Position numbers and translations under genes: made by a program
The notes under the pieces: model-generated
The model's input: only the letters and a program-made list of their open reading frames with translations
The model's database searches: none
What the model was told of the DNA's origin: nothing
NCBI GenBank assembly: GCA_004299305.1
Contig: SCPZ01000079.1
Coordinates: forward strand, 1 to 64,000
DNA from: Methylobacter sp.
GTDB taxonomy: Bacteria > Pseudomonadota > Gammaproteobacteria > Methylococcales > Methylomonadaceae
DNA: 64,000 bases
Reading direction: 5' to 3'
In this document: piece after piece, positions 1 to 8,135 of the stretch
How the letters are laid out: each line of letters begins with the position of its first letter
Numbering within the stretch: the first letter of the stretch is position 1

Positions 1-43
1 CAACAAGTCTCGCCACAGGAATTGCTCAATGAAATCAAGCATT

Positions 44-134
44 CACATCCCTGTGCTCTCGGCAACTGCTCCTGCGTTGCTCTACCTCCTGCATCCTTGC
101 AGTCGTGGATCCCGGCAATCCCTGCCGGGATGAC
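44..134. repeat. Dispersed intergenic repeat (GGATCCCGGCAATCCC type)
   Basis: Positions 106-134 read tggatcccggcaatccc followed by tgccgggatgac, a palindromic unit that recurs in direct orientation at 28063-28091 and inverted at 27944-27972. The 16 bases at 44-59 (cacatccctgtgctct) also precede the copy at 28063, where they lie at 28048-28063. Here the two parts are separated by about 46 bases. No gene is visible in 1-198; this stretch appears to be intergenic DNA made of such repeats. Confidence 0.75.
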
Positions 135-198
135 GGTGTCACCCAGGCACTTGTGTATAAAGACGAGCGCCGGAGCGTGGGAACGATAAAGTCTTCCA

Positions 199-888
199 AT
201 GAAATTTTCCATCATCATCCCAGCCCTAAACGAGGCAAAAACCATCGCCTCGTGTCTGCTTGCATTGCAGCCCTTACGCAGCGACTGCGAAATCATCATT
301 GTTGACGCAACCAACGAACAGCCGCTTGCTAATTACCCTCACACCTGTTTGGCCGACCAAATTATCAGCTCGGAAAAAGGCCGCGCCCGGCAAATGAACA
401 TCGGTGCAAGCCATGCAAACGGGGATATTTTGATTTTCCTGCACGCCGACACCACTCTGCCCGAAAACGCCTTGCAATTAATCGAACAACACCTCGGCAA
501 CAAGCAATGGGGGCGTTTCGACATTCGATTAAGCGGGGATCATTTTATGTTGAACGTTATCGCCTGGATGATGAACAGCCGCTCCCGACTGACCGGCATT
601 GCCACCGGCGACCAAGTGATTTTTGTCACAAAAGAAGCGTTTGATGCAGCCGGACATTATCCCGAAATCGCCTTGATGGAAGACATCGCCTTGAGCAAGG
701 CGTTAAAAAAAATCAGCCCGCCGATTTATATTGACGCCAAAGTCGTCAGTTCCGGTCGGAGGTGGGAGCGCTATGGGCTATACAGGACTATACTGCTGAT
801 GTGGAGTTTGCGACTGCGTTACTTTTTCGGTGCAGATCCGCAACTATTGGCCGAACTTTATTGCAGGGGGACGTTTTGGAAACCATAA
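199..888 (+). CDS. TIGR04283-type family 2 glycosyltransferase
   Basis: A 229-residue GT-A fold glycosyltransferase. The N-terminus reads SIIIPALNEAKTI, the usual nucleotide-sugar entry strand, and FLHADTTLP near residue 94 holds the metal-binding Asp motif (HAD in place of DxD). Length and sequence fit the TIGR04283 family, first described as radical-SAM/selenodomain-associated transferase 2 and now often named an arsenosugar biosynthesis glycosyltransferase. No signal peptide is seen, so it should act in the cytoplasm. It overlaps the next gene by 13 bases, and a TIGR04282-type partner lies two genes downstream, so the three genes look co-transcribed. No arsenic methyltransferase or ArsS-like radical SAM protein is nearby, so an arsenosugar role is only a family-based guess. 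The Shine-Dalgarno sequence is weak. Confidence 0.8.
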   Translation: MKFSIIIPALNEAKTIASCLLALQPLRSDCEIIIVDATNEQPLANYPHTCLADQIISSEKGRARQMNIGASHANGDILIFLHADTTLPENALQLIEQHLGNKQWGRFDIRLSGDHFMLNVIAWMMNSRSRLTGIATGDQVIFVTKEAFDAAGHYPEIALMEDIALSKALKKISPPIYIDAKVVSSGRRWERYGLYRTILLMWSLRLRYFFGADPQLLAELYCRGTFWKP

Positions 889-1667
889 TCCGTTTATCCG
901 TCGCGCTAGGTATTTTCTGCATCATGATTGGCTGGGAATATATCAGCCCCAGAAGAGTGCAGCGCATCAGCCGCAAACAGCGCTGGCCGGTTAACCTGGG
1001 CCTTGCCGCATTGAACATGGCGATCATGCGTTTAAGCCTGGGCGGCATTGCCTATCTGGGCGCCGTAACCGCCGCAGGCCAAGGTTACGGCCTGTTAAAT
1101 CAATTTCCCGTCCCCGAATGGCTGTCGATTATAGCGACATTGCTGTTTCTCGATTTCGCCATTTACTGCCAGCATATTGTTTCGCATAAATGGCCGCTGC
1201 TTTGGCGTTTGCACCAAGTGCATCACACCGACTTGGAATTTGATGCCACGACCGCGGTGCGTTTTCATCCTCTGGAGATCATGATTTCGATGCTGTACAA
1301 GGTGTTGTGCATTGCTTTGATCGGCGCAAACCCGTGGGCGGTTATCGTATTTGAAATTATCCTTAACGGCGCGGCTACCTTTAACCACAGCAATATCAAC
1401 ATATCGTCGGCAATCGATAAAAAACTGCGTTGGTTGATCATTACCCCGGACATGCACCGCATCCATCATTCGACTGTTCCGGCAGAAATCGACAGTAACT
1501 ACGGCTTTTCCATTTCCTGCTGGGACAGGTTGTGTAGAACCTATATTGCGGAACCCCGGCAGTCGCAAACCAGTATGGCCATAGGTTTAAAGCCTTTCCC
1601 CGATCCGCATGAATTAGGTTTTTTGCAGTTATTGCTGTTGCCTTTTAAGGCGTTGCGGAAACGGTGA
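876..1667 (+). CDS. Sterol desaturase/fatty acid hydroxylase family membrane protein
   Basis: A 263-residue integral membrane protein of the fatty acid hydroxylase superfamily. The di-iron histidine motifs are visible: QHIVSH (HxxxH), LHQVHH (HxxHH), and MHRIHH near the C-terminus. Several hydrophobic segments surround them. The family uses a membrane-embedded di-iron centre to hydroxylate or desaturate lipids; the substrate here is unknown. The start is set at the TTG at 876 because AGGGGG at 865-870 lies five bases upstream; a longer reading from 762 would overlap the previous gene far more. The gene sits between two glycosyltransferase-type genes and overlaps the following GTG start by four bases, indicating a tight operon. 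Methanotrophs make hopanoids and sterols, but this short form is not diagnostic of either. Confidence 0.8.
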   Translation: METIIRLSVALGIFCIMIGWEYISPRRVQRISRKQRWPVNLGLAALNMAIMRLSLGGIAYLGAVTAAGQGYGLLNQFPVPEWLSIIATLLFLDFAIYCQHIVSHKWPLLWRLHQVHHTDLEFDATTAVRFHPLEIMISMLYKVLCIALIGANPWAVIVFEIILNGAATFNHSNINISSAIDKKLRWLIITPDMHRIHHSTVPAEIDSNYGFSISCWDRLCRTYIAEPRQSQTSMAIGLKPFPDPHELGFLQLLLLPFKALRKR

Positions 1668-2296
1668 CTTACAAATACCCCGATTCCGTGTTGATGATAT
1701 TTTGCAAAGCCCCGATTCCCGGCCAGGTCAAAACCCGTCTAATCCCGGAATTAACCGCCGAACAGGCCGCCGAACTTCATATCGAACTCGGCATAAAAAC
1801 GCTGCAACGGGCGACGCTAAACAGCTTATGTCCTGTGCAGCTGTGGTGCGCACCCAACGCCGACCATGATTTTTTTACGGCATCGAAAGCCGCCTATTCG
1901 CTAGCTCTAAAGCAACAACAAGGAGCCGATTTAGGCGAACGCATGAGCCGCGCTTTTTGTTCGGCGCTTGCCGAATACTCTCACGCTTTATTAATCGGTT
2001 GCGATTGTCCGTCATTAACCGGACAGGATCTGGAGCAAGCGTTAACCGCCTTAAGTCAAGGGAATGAAGTTGTGCTAGCTCCGGCAGAAGATGGGGGTTA
2101 TGTGTTGATAGGGCTCAACCGGCCTCACCCGGAACTTTTTGATAACGTGCCTTGGGGGACTGAATTAGTGTTAGGCCAAACCCGCAGCCGCATCGAACGC
2201 TATAAGCTTAGGCATCACGAACTGAGCGAGCAGTGGGATTTGGATACGCCGGGGGATTTGGAACGGTATCGTAGACTTCAAAACAATCGAACTTAA
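1664..2296 (+). CDS. TIGR04282/DUF2064 family glycosyltransferase-like protein
   Basis: A 210-residue protein with a GT-A-like fold. Key segments are FCKAPIPGQVKTRL near the N-terminus (the nucleotide-binding region of DUF2064 proteins), LLIGCDCPSL mid-protein, and LAPAEDGGYVLIGL, a strongly conserved family motif. It matches the TIGR04282 family, a common partner of TIGR04283 proteins (the gene at 199). The GTG start overlaps the preceding stop (GTGA), so translation is probably coupled. Its biochemical activity is poorly defined; it resembles molybdopterin-guanylyl and sugar-nucleotide transferases in fold. The 291 bases after it lead to the fhc operon and probably contain that operon's promoter, although I found no convincing -35/-10 pair there. 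Confidence 0.8.
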   Translation: MTYKYPDSVLMIFCKAPIPGQVKTRLIPELTAEQAAELHIELGIKTLQRATLNSLCPVQLWCAPNADHDFFTASKAAYSLALKQQQGADLGERMSRAFCSALAEYSHALLIGCDCPSLTGQDLEQALTALSQGNEVVLAPAEDGGYVLIGLNRPHPELFDNVPWGTELVLGQTRSRIERYKLRHHELSEQWDLDTPGDLERYRRLQNNRT

Positions 2297-2587
2297 AAAA
2301 CGCTTAGAGGTAGGGCAATGTGTGGAGCAATTGCCGAGAAGTCATAGATGGCGGCCGTTTTTCTATGAATGGCGTCAGCCTTGGCAAATAGCGCTTGGAT
2401 TTTGTTGCCGCTGTAGTCTGTGGAAAAACTCAGGTGGTAGGTTTTTGTCTTAATCTTTATAAGGGATTTTTCCGCTACGATAGCGCCATCTATTAAGGCG
2501 CTTGATCGGGCGAGATGCCAAGGTTGTACGAATAGAGGGCATCTGTCACAATAACGTCAATATAGTGACTAACAAAAGGACAGCTCT

Positions 2588-3847
2588 ATGGCTGAGATAA
2601 CTGAAGTACCTAGCCCTTTTTGCGGTATCGGCACGGATGACCTGTGCATTCAGGTTGACGGTGCATCGCTTAAAGTGGTTAAAAACGGCTGTGCGGTTAA
2701 TACGCCTGCTTTTGAACAGGCTATTACCGATACTCGTCCAAGAGTCGATGGGAAGGATGTTAGCCTGGCTGTGGCCGTGGCTAAAGCGGCAGTGTTGTTG
2801 AAAAATACCAATCAACCGGTTATCGGCGGCTGCGCAACGGATGTTAACGGGATGCGGGCGTTGCTGGCATTGGCTGACCGTAGCGGCGCTGTGGTCGATA
2901 ATATGAATTTTACCGGCGCACGGAATAACTTTCTGGCTTTGCAGGATTCCGGTTGGATGAATACCACGCTGGCTGAGGTAAAAAACCGCTGTGATTTATT
3001 GCTGGTGGTCGGTATCGATCTGGAAAGTTTTTCGCCGCGCTTTTTTGAGCGTTATCTATGGAATGAAGAATCCATGTTTTTGGACGATACCGGCAAGCGT
3101 CAGGTTATTTATTTAGGCAAAGCGCCTTCCGGTAACTCGTCTACCTCGCCAAACGGCCAAAAAGCGCAGGTTTTTGAGTGCGCAACCGAAGATTTGCCGG
3201 ATGTGGTCGCGGTATTAAGAGCGCTGGTTAAAGGCAATCCGATTCGTGTCGATTCGGTCGGTGGTATTACGGTTGCCGATTTACAAGAGATTGCCGATAA
3301 ATTAAAAGCCGCAAGCTATAGCGTAGTGACTTGGGCGGCTGGCGCCTTGGCTTATAGTCAGGCCGAATTGACGGTGCAGACGCTTTCTGAAATGGTTAAA
3401 GATATTAATAACCGGAATGCCCGTAGCTCCGGTTTGCCGTTAGGCGGCAAGGAAGGCGATCAGACCGCTAACCAGGTTTGCGGTTGGACGACCGGTTATC
3501 CGGCGCGTACCCGTTTTTCCAGCGGCTATCCTGAATATGATCCCTATTTGAATGATGCCAATTTCTTGTTGGCTAATGGCGAGGCTGATGTTTTGGTTTG
3601 GGTGCAGGCGTTTAATGCTAAAGCCATTCCTCCCGTAACCAACTTGCCGACCATTGTGCTGGGCCGTTCCGGGATGACTTTTGCCAAAGAACCGGATGTG
3701 TTTATTCCAGTCGGTACGCCGGGTATCGATCATGCCGGTCATGCTTATCGAATGGATAATGTGGTGGCGATACGGTTGAAAAAATTACGCGAATCCGGCC
3801 TGCCCAGTACGTCCGACGTACTTCATGCCATTGAACAAGCTTTGTAG
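2588..3847 (+). CDS. fhcB: Formyltransferase/hydrolase complex subunit B
   Basis: A 419-residue homologue of archaeal formylmethanofuran dehydrogenase subunit B (FwdB/FmdB). In methylotrophic bacteria FhcB is a structural subunit of the FhcABCD complex, which releases formate from formyl-H4MPT via a methanofuran-like coenzyme. The N-terminus reads PSPFCGIGTDD where archaeal enzymes have a Cys-rich [4Fe-4S] motif, so only one Cys remains. The absence of a usable cluster site agrees with the bacterial protein lacking redox cofactors. The start ATG follows AAAAGGA at 2574-2580. It is first in the order B-A-(toxin pair)-D-C, with 10 bases to fhcA. Cytoplasmic. Confidence 0.92.
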   Translation: MAEITEVPSPFCGIGTDDLCIQVDGASLKVVKNGCAVNTPAFEQAITDTRPRVDGKDVSLAVAVAKAAVLLKNTNQPVIGGCATDVNGMRALLALADRSGAVVDNMNFTGARNNFLALQDSGWMNTTLAEVKNRCDLLLVVGIDLESFSPRFFERYLWNEESMFLDDTGKRQVIYLGKAPSGNSSTSPNGQKAQVFECATEDLPDVVAVLRALVKGNPIRVDSVGGITVADLQEIADKLKAASYSVVTWAAGALAYSQAELTVQTLSEMVKDINNRNARSSGLPLGGKEGDQTANQVCGWTTGYPARTRFSSGYPEYDPYLNDANFLLANGEADVLVWVQAFNAKAIPPVTNLPTIVLGRSGMTFAKEPDVFIPVGTPGIDHAGHAYRMDNVVAIRLKKLRESGLPSTSDVLHAIEQAL

Positions 3848-3857
3848 GTAAGTAAAT

Positions 3858-5525
3858 ATGTTGATTAAATTAACAGGCGGGGCTGTTTATGATCCTGCCA
3901 GCGGGATTGATGGCGCGAAACAGGACATTTACATTCAGGACGGACGCATCGTCAACAAGCCGGTCGGCGATTTTAAGGTCGATAAGGAATACGATTTAAA
4001 AGGCAAAGTGGTAATGTCCGGTGCGATCGATATGCATACCCATATCGGCGGCGGCAAAGGTAATATCGCCAGAACTTTATTGCCGGAAGACCATCGCGCC
4101 GATCCCGTTGTGCGTACTGATATTACCCGCTCCGGCTGCGGTCATGCGATGCCCAGCACCTTCGTGACCGGTTATCGTTATGCGGAAATGGGTTATACCG
4201 CCGGTTTCGAGCCTGCGGTATTGCCGATTAACGCACGGCAGGCGCATATGGAAATGGCCGATATTCCGATTCTGGATAAGGGGGGTTATGTTTTGATGGG
4301 CAGCGATGATTATTTGCTGCGCATGTTGACGGCCAAAAAAGACCAGAAAGCCATCAATGATTATGTCGCTTTTACTATGCAAGCCGCTAAAGCGATTGGC
4401 GTTAAAGTCGTTAATCCCGGCGGTATTAGTGCGTTCAAGTTTAACCAGCGCAAACTGGAGCTGGATGAACAGAACAGCCATTATGGTGTGACGCCGAGAG
4501 AAATTCTAAAGGCACTGGCGACAGCGGTGAAGGAATTGGGCATTACCCATCCCTTGCATGTGCATGGCTGTAATCTGGGCGTGCCGGGCAACATGAATAC
4601 CACGCTGGACACTATTCAGGGCATAGGCGGTTTGCCGATGCATTTGACCCATATTCAGTTTCATAGTTACGGCACGGAAGGGGATTTCAAGTTCTCATCA
4701 GGCGCGGCGCAAATTGCCGAAGCCGTTAATCTTAACAAAAATATCACTATCGATGTCGGGCAGATTTTATTCGGCCAAACTGTAACCGCGTCAGGCGACA
4801 ACATGCGCCAATTTGCCAATCATAAACATGCCAGCCCGAATAAATGGGTGACTATGGATATTGAATGCGATGCGGGTTGCGGCGTTGTGCCGTTCAAATA
4901 CAAGGACCAGAACTTCGTTAATGCGCTGCAATGGGCGATTGGCCTGGAAACCTTTTTGCTGGTTGATGACCCGTGGCGTATTTTCCTGACCACGGATCAT
5001 CCCAATGGCGCGCCATTCACCAGCTATCCGCATTTGATCCGCTTGCTGATGGACAGAAGTTTCCGTAACGACGTGCTGGCGACTATTCATCCTGAAGCGC
5101 AAAAAATGACGACTTTGGCGTCAATTGAGCGTGAATACAGTTTGCAGGAAATCGCGATTATGACCCGCGCCGGTGCAGCCAGGCTGATCGGTTTGCAAGA
5201 TCGCGGCGGCTTGGCTGCCGGTAATTGGGCGGATATTACCGTTTATACCGACAACGTGGACCGACAGCTTATGTTTGAAAAACCGGATTATGTGTTTAAA
5301 GACGGTGAGCTGGTGGTGGTTGACGGCAAGGTTGTTCACTCTAAATGGGGTACAACCCATGTTGTTAAGCCCGACTTTGATGCATCGGTAGAAAAGGATT
5401 TGCAGAAATATTTTGATCGGTTCCTGACCATGAAACTGGGCAACTTTAAAATCAGCGATGATGAAATAACAGAGGATGGGCGCGGCAGTTTGACTGTGCA
5501 TCCGCTGAAAGGGAGTGTGGCATGA
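3858..5525 (+). CDS. fhcA: Formyltransferase/hydrolase complex subunit A
   Basis: A 555-residue amidohydrolase-superfamily protein homologous to FwdA, the subunit that hydrolyses the formyl group to formate at a dinuclear zinc site. The first metal motif is GAIDMHTHIG with His60 and His62; further His residues occur in HPLHVHGCN and LTHIQFHSYG, and LTTDHPNGAPF carries the catalytic Asp. Full length for the family. It lies 10 bases after fhcB. In most methylotrophs fhcD or fhcC would follow directly, but here a toxin-antitoxin pair lies between fhcA and fhcD. The 136 bases after the stop hold no recognisable gene, only a 40-codon open stretch ending at about 5632 whose origin I cannot identify. 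Confidence 0.93.
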   Translation: MLIKLTGGAVYDPASGIDGAKQDIYIQDGRIVNKPVGDFKVDKEYDLKGKVVMSGAIDMHTHIGGGKGNIARTLLPEDHRADPVVRTDITRSGCGHAMPSTFVTGYRYAEMGYTAGFEPAVLPINARQAHMEMADIPILDKGGYVLMGSDDYLLRMLTAKKDQKAINDYVAFTMQAAKAIGVKVVNPGGISAFKFNQRKLELDEQNSHYGVTPREILKALATAVKELGITHPLHVHGCNLGVPGNMNTTLDTIQGIGGLPMHLTHIQFHSYGTEGDFKFSSGAAQIAEAVNLNKNITIDVGQILFGQTVTASGDNMRQFANHKHASPNKWVTMDIECDAGCGVVPFKYKDQNFVNALQWAIGLETFLLVDDPWRIFLTTDHPNGAPFTSYPHLIRLLMDRSFRNDVLATIHPEAQKMTTLASIEREYSLQEIAIMTRAGAARLIGLQDRGGLAAGNWADITVYTDNVDRQLMFEKPDYVFKDGELVVVDGKVVHSKWGTTHVVKPDFDASVEKDLQKYFDRFLTMKLGNFKISDDEITEDGRGSLTVHPLKGSVA

Positions 5526-5661
5526 TAATGGCAGCGTTAACCTTGTCAGCTACGTCTTAGTCATAGGCAATGCCAAATACGTTACCGGCGATGAGACGGC
5601 ATCCGAATCAATGGACATAGCGATTAATTGACTGACACAAGTAACACACCGGAAAAATAAC

Positions 5662-5910
5662 ATGCCTACTACCATTTTTGCCGAGACGGCTGCGAGTCTC
5701 TCGGAACTAAAAAACGATCCAATTGCGACTGTAGCTGCTGGTGATGGTTTTCCGGTGGCTATTCTTGATCATGACGAACCTGCTTTTTATTGTATTCCAG
5801 CTAAAGCCTATGAAACACTGATGAATAAGCTGGAAGATGTCGAATTGGCGGCAATTGTTGAGTCGAGAAAATGCCAGGCAGAGGTCGACGTGGCTTGGGA
5901 TGAGCTTTAA
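5662..5910 (+). CDS. Phd/YefM-type antitoxin
   Basis: An 82-residue protein of the Phd/YefM antitoxin type. The N-terminal half (AETAASLSELKNDPIATV, then GDGFPVAILDHDEPAFYCIP) has the family pattern of a short helix and strand for DNA binding and dimerisation, with YETLMNKLED starting the C-terminal toxin-binding helix. Antitoxins of this class repress their own promoter and neutralise the partner toxin. It overlaps the toxin gene by 11 bases. Both genes are on the same strand as fhc and sit inside that operon, so they may be transcribed by fhc read-through as well as from their own promoter. The start is preceded by ggaaaaataac. Confidence 0.82.
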   Translation: MPTTIFAETAASLSELKNDPIATVAAGDGFPVAILDHDEPAFYCIPAKAYETLMNKLEDVELAAIVESRKCQAEVDVAWDEL

Positions 5911-6184
5911 ACTTCGCTTTAAAGAACAAGCGCTTCAAGAGTGGCATAGTCTCGATCATACTATTCGTGAACAGTTTGCTAAAAAATTACGGGCATTAAA
6001 AGACAATCCGCGCGTTAAAAGTGCAGGTCTTGGCGGCATGAAAGACTGTTATAAAATAAAACTGCGTAAAGTCGGATATAGGCTCGTTTATGAAGTGCGT
6101 GACCGAGAACTGGTAATATTGGTGGTCGCAATTGGTAAGCGAGAGCGGAATGCAGTATACAAGATGGCAGCAAAACGGCTATAA
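5900..6184 (+). CDS. RelE/ParE-family toxin
   Basis: A 94-residue RelE-type toxin. The reading MSFKLRFKEQALQEW then LDHTIREQFAKKL, with KDCYKIKLRKVGYRLVYEV and VAIGKRERNAVY, is the classic RelE pattern in which basic residues and a late Tyr/Arg act on ribosome-bound mRNA. The start at 5900 was chosen because it gives the standard RelE N-terminus and overlaps the antitoxin stop; an upstream start at 5837 would add 21 unrelated residues. The pair interrupts the fhc operon. Near-repeated bases lie at the two edges of the insertion (5646-5662 and 6204-6223), see findings. An mRNA-interferase function is inferred from family only. Confidence 0.85.
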   Translation: MSFKLRFKEQALQEWHSLDHTIREQFAKKLRALKDNPRVKSAGLGGMKDCYKIKLRKVGYRLVYEVRDRELVILVVAIGKRERNAVYKMAAKRL

Positions 6185-6237
6185 ACTTAATCTAAAAAAA
6201 TCAACACCAGAAAAATATTAACAATGAGTTTAACAAT

Positions 6238-7134
6238 ATGATTATTAACGGTGTAACCATAGACGCTACGTTTGCCGAAGCGTTTCCGATGAAAGCAACG
6301 CGTGCCATCATCACGGCGCAAAACGAAAAATGGGCGATGATTTCGGCGCAAGCCATGACCGGTTTCGCCACCTCGGTAATTGCTTGTGGTTGTGAAGCTG
6401 GGATTGAGCGGATTTTGGATCCTTCCGAAACCCCGGATGGGCGTCCCGGTGTTTCCATCATGATTTTTGCGATGGGCGGTAAAGGCTTGGCCAAGCAGCT
6501 TGAAACCAGGGCGGGGCAGTGTGTATTAACATCGCCGACTTCAGCCTTGTTTGCCGGTATTGATGGCGGTACGCGTATAGCGTTAGGTAAAAATTTGCGC
6601 TATTTTGGCGACGGTTTTCAGGTGGCTAAACTGATTGACGGCAAGCGTTACTGGCGTATTCCGGTCATGGATGGGGAGTTTTTAGCCGAAGCGACTACAG
6701 GGCAAGTCGACGCAGTCGGCGGCGGTAATTTTCTGGTGCTGGCTCAGTCGCAACCGCAAGCGTTGTCGGCATGTGAGGCGGCGATTGAAGAAATGCGTAA
6801 AATTCCGAATGTGATCATGCCTTTTCCTGGCGGCGTTGTACGTTCGGGGTCCAAGGTCGGTTCAAAATACAAGGCATTAGGTGCATCGACCAACGATGCG
6901 TTCTGTCCGACGTTAAAAGGCATGACCAAAACCGATCTGTCGCCGGAAATTGAATCGGTTATGGAAATCGTTATCGACGGTTTAACCAAAGAAGATATTG
7001 ATAAAGCTATGAGAGTCGGTATTCAGGCGGTTTGCGATTTAGGTGCTGCGAACGGTATCAAACGCATTAGTGCGGGTAATTACGGCGGTAAGCTGGGGCC
7101 GTTCCACTTTCACTTACAGGAGATTATGGCATGA
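6238..7134 (+). CDS. fhcD: Formylmethanofuran-tetrahydromethanopterin formyltransferase
   Basis: A 298-residue Ftr homologue. It transfers the formyl group between formyl-H4MPT and the methanofuran-type coenzyme within the FhcABCD complex, the last step before formate release. Length and segments such as DTFAEAF-like TFAEAFPMK, LDPSETPDGRPG, and CPTLKG near residue 226 are those of the family, as is the GNYGGKLGPFHFHL end. There is no good Shine-Dalgarno in front of its ATG (cacc-agaaaaatattaac), unusual for a gene needed in amounts equal to fhcA; the inserted toxin pair may have altered its translation. It overlaps fhcC by four bases (ATGA). Confidence 0.93.
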   Translation: MIINGVTIDATFAEAFPMKATRAIITAQNEKWAMISAQAMTGFATSVIACGCEAGIERILDPSETPDGRPGVSIMIFAMGGKGLAKQLETRAGQCVLTSPTSALFAGIDGGTRIALGKNLRYFGDGFQVAKLIDGKRYWRIPVMDGEFLAEATTGQVDAVGGGNFLVLAQSQPQALSACEAAIEEMRKIPNVIMPFPGGVVRSGSKVGSKYKALGASTNDAFCPTLKGMTKTDLSPEIESVMEIVIDGLTKEDIDKAMRVGIQAVCDLGAANGIKRISAGNYGGKLGPFHFHLQEIMA

Positions 7135-7946
7135 GTGCTTTAACCTTTACGCTGAAACAAAGGCCGGATCAACGCGTAGATATGTCACCGCTGGTTTGTC
7201 AAAAACTGGCTAACTTGGAGCTCGCTGAAATTGCCGCGCTCACCTTGCAGAACGGCAAACGCAAAATCCGGGTGGATGAATTTTTCGGTATTACAGGGTC
7301 TGATACGCAAAATATTGTGATAAAGAACAGTTTTAACAAGCTCGATTTTATCGGCAAGGAGCTAGATGGCGGGCGCATAACGGTTGAAGGCGATGCGGGG
7401 GCTTATCTTGGCTTGGGCATGAAAGCCGGTGAGATTGAGGTGTCTGGCGATGTCGGGCTTTATGCGGCTTGCGAAATGAAAAAAGGCTTTCTAACGATTA
7501 ACGGTAATGCCGGAGATTTTTTGGGGGCGGCCTTGCCGGGCAATAAAATGGGTATGAAAGGCGGAACCATTCTGGTTAAAGGCAATGTCGGAGAGCGTGC
7601 CGGGGACCACATGCGTCGCGGCAATATTCTGGTCGAGGGTAATGCCGGTGATTATTGCGGTTCCAGAATGACGGCAGGCACTATTGCTGTCATGGGACAG
7701 ACCGGCAGGTATTTGGGTTTTGCGATGCGGCGGGGAACGTTATTGTTGTGGAATCAACCTCAGTCATCGGCAAGATTTAATGATTGCGGTGCGCATACCT
7801 TGGCGTTTTTACCGATACTGTTTGCCTCATTTAAAAAACTTAATTCCAAATTTGCAGACAGCTCTGCGGCTTTTAACCGGGTGCAACGTTATGCCGGCGA
7901 TATGTCGGAAATGGGCCGTGGCGAGGTTTTAGTCAAAATAAGCTAA
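7131..7946 (+). CDS. fhcC: Formyltransferase/hydrolase complex subunit C
   Basis: A 271-residue FwdC-like protein with the right-handed beta-helix made of GxxGxxxG repeats that is also seen at the C-terminus of glutamate synthase. Successive repeats read GDAGAYLGLGMKAG, GDVGLYAACEMKKG, GNAGDFLGAALPG, GNVGERAGDHMRRG, GNAGDYCGSRMTAG and GQTGRYLGFAMRRG. FhcC is a structural subunit that holds the FhcA/FhcD assembly. It is coupled to fhcD by an ATGA overlap and is the last gene of the operon, followed by an intrinsic terminator at 7977. Confidence 0.92.
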   Translation: MSALTFTLKQRPDQRVDMSPLVCQKLANLELAEIAALTLQNGKRKIRVDEFFGITGSDTQNIVIKNSFNKLDFIGKELDGGRITVEGDAGAYLGLGMKAGEIEVSGDVGLYAACEMKKGFLTINGNAGDFLGAALPGNKMGMKGGTILVKGNVGERAGDHMRRGNILVEGNAGDYCGSRMTAGTIAVMGQTGRYLGFAMRRGTLLLWNQPQSSARFNDCGAHTLAFLPILFASFKKLNSKFADSSAAFNRVQRYAGDMSEMGRGEVLVKIS

Positions 7947-7976
7947 TCGAATAGTATTTGGGTTGAGAATGAACGA

Positions 7977-8007
7977 AAAGCCTCAGTATAAAAACTGGGG
8001 CTTTTTT
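7977..8007 (+). terminator. Intrinsic terminator after fhcC
   Basis: The stem AAAAGCC-TCAGT pairs with ACTGGGGCTTTT around a short AT loop and runs into a T tract. It lies 30 bases after the fhcC stop and directly before a MITE-like repeat. Confidence 0.8.
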
Positions 8008-8010
8008 ATT

Positions 8011-8117
8011 AGGCGATTGCCAAGAATAAATATACCTAAATGGCGCAGGATTTTTGCAACGCAGAAGACGGGCAAAAAGACCAGTCAGTTGGGTATATTT
8101 TTCGCAGGAAATCACCT
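8011..8117. mobile_element. MITE-like element, short copy (family A)
   Basis: A 107-base element starting aggcgattgccaagaataa and ending tgggtatatttttcgcag plus gaaatcacct. The ends form imperfect terminal inverted repeats of about 28 bases. A longer 163-base copy at 36684-36846 has the same ends and shares aaatggcgcaggattttt and acgcagaagacgg internally; this copy lacks the central ~56 bases. No coding capacity. It overlaps a false upstream extension of the radical SAM gene. Confidence 0.75.
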
Positions 8118-8135
8118 TGGCTTCCAAATAAAGTT

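Noticed and set aside
1095-1568. 157-codon minus-strand frame inside the hydroxylase gene
   Set aside because: The plus-strand frame has clear di-iron histidine motifs; the antisense product has no recognisable domain or ribosome site.
2502-2530. Sigma-70 promoter for fhcB (TTGATC with a 17-base spacer)
   Set aside because: The sequence at the -10 position (TGTACG) is too far from consensus to claim.
8040-8135. Longer radical SAM protein starting at 8040
   Set aside because: The extension is encoded by the short MITE-like copy; the ATG at 8136 is outside it.
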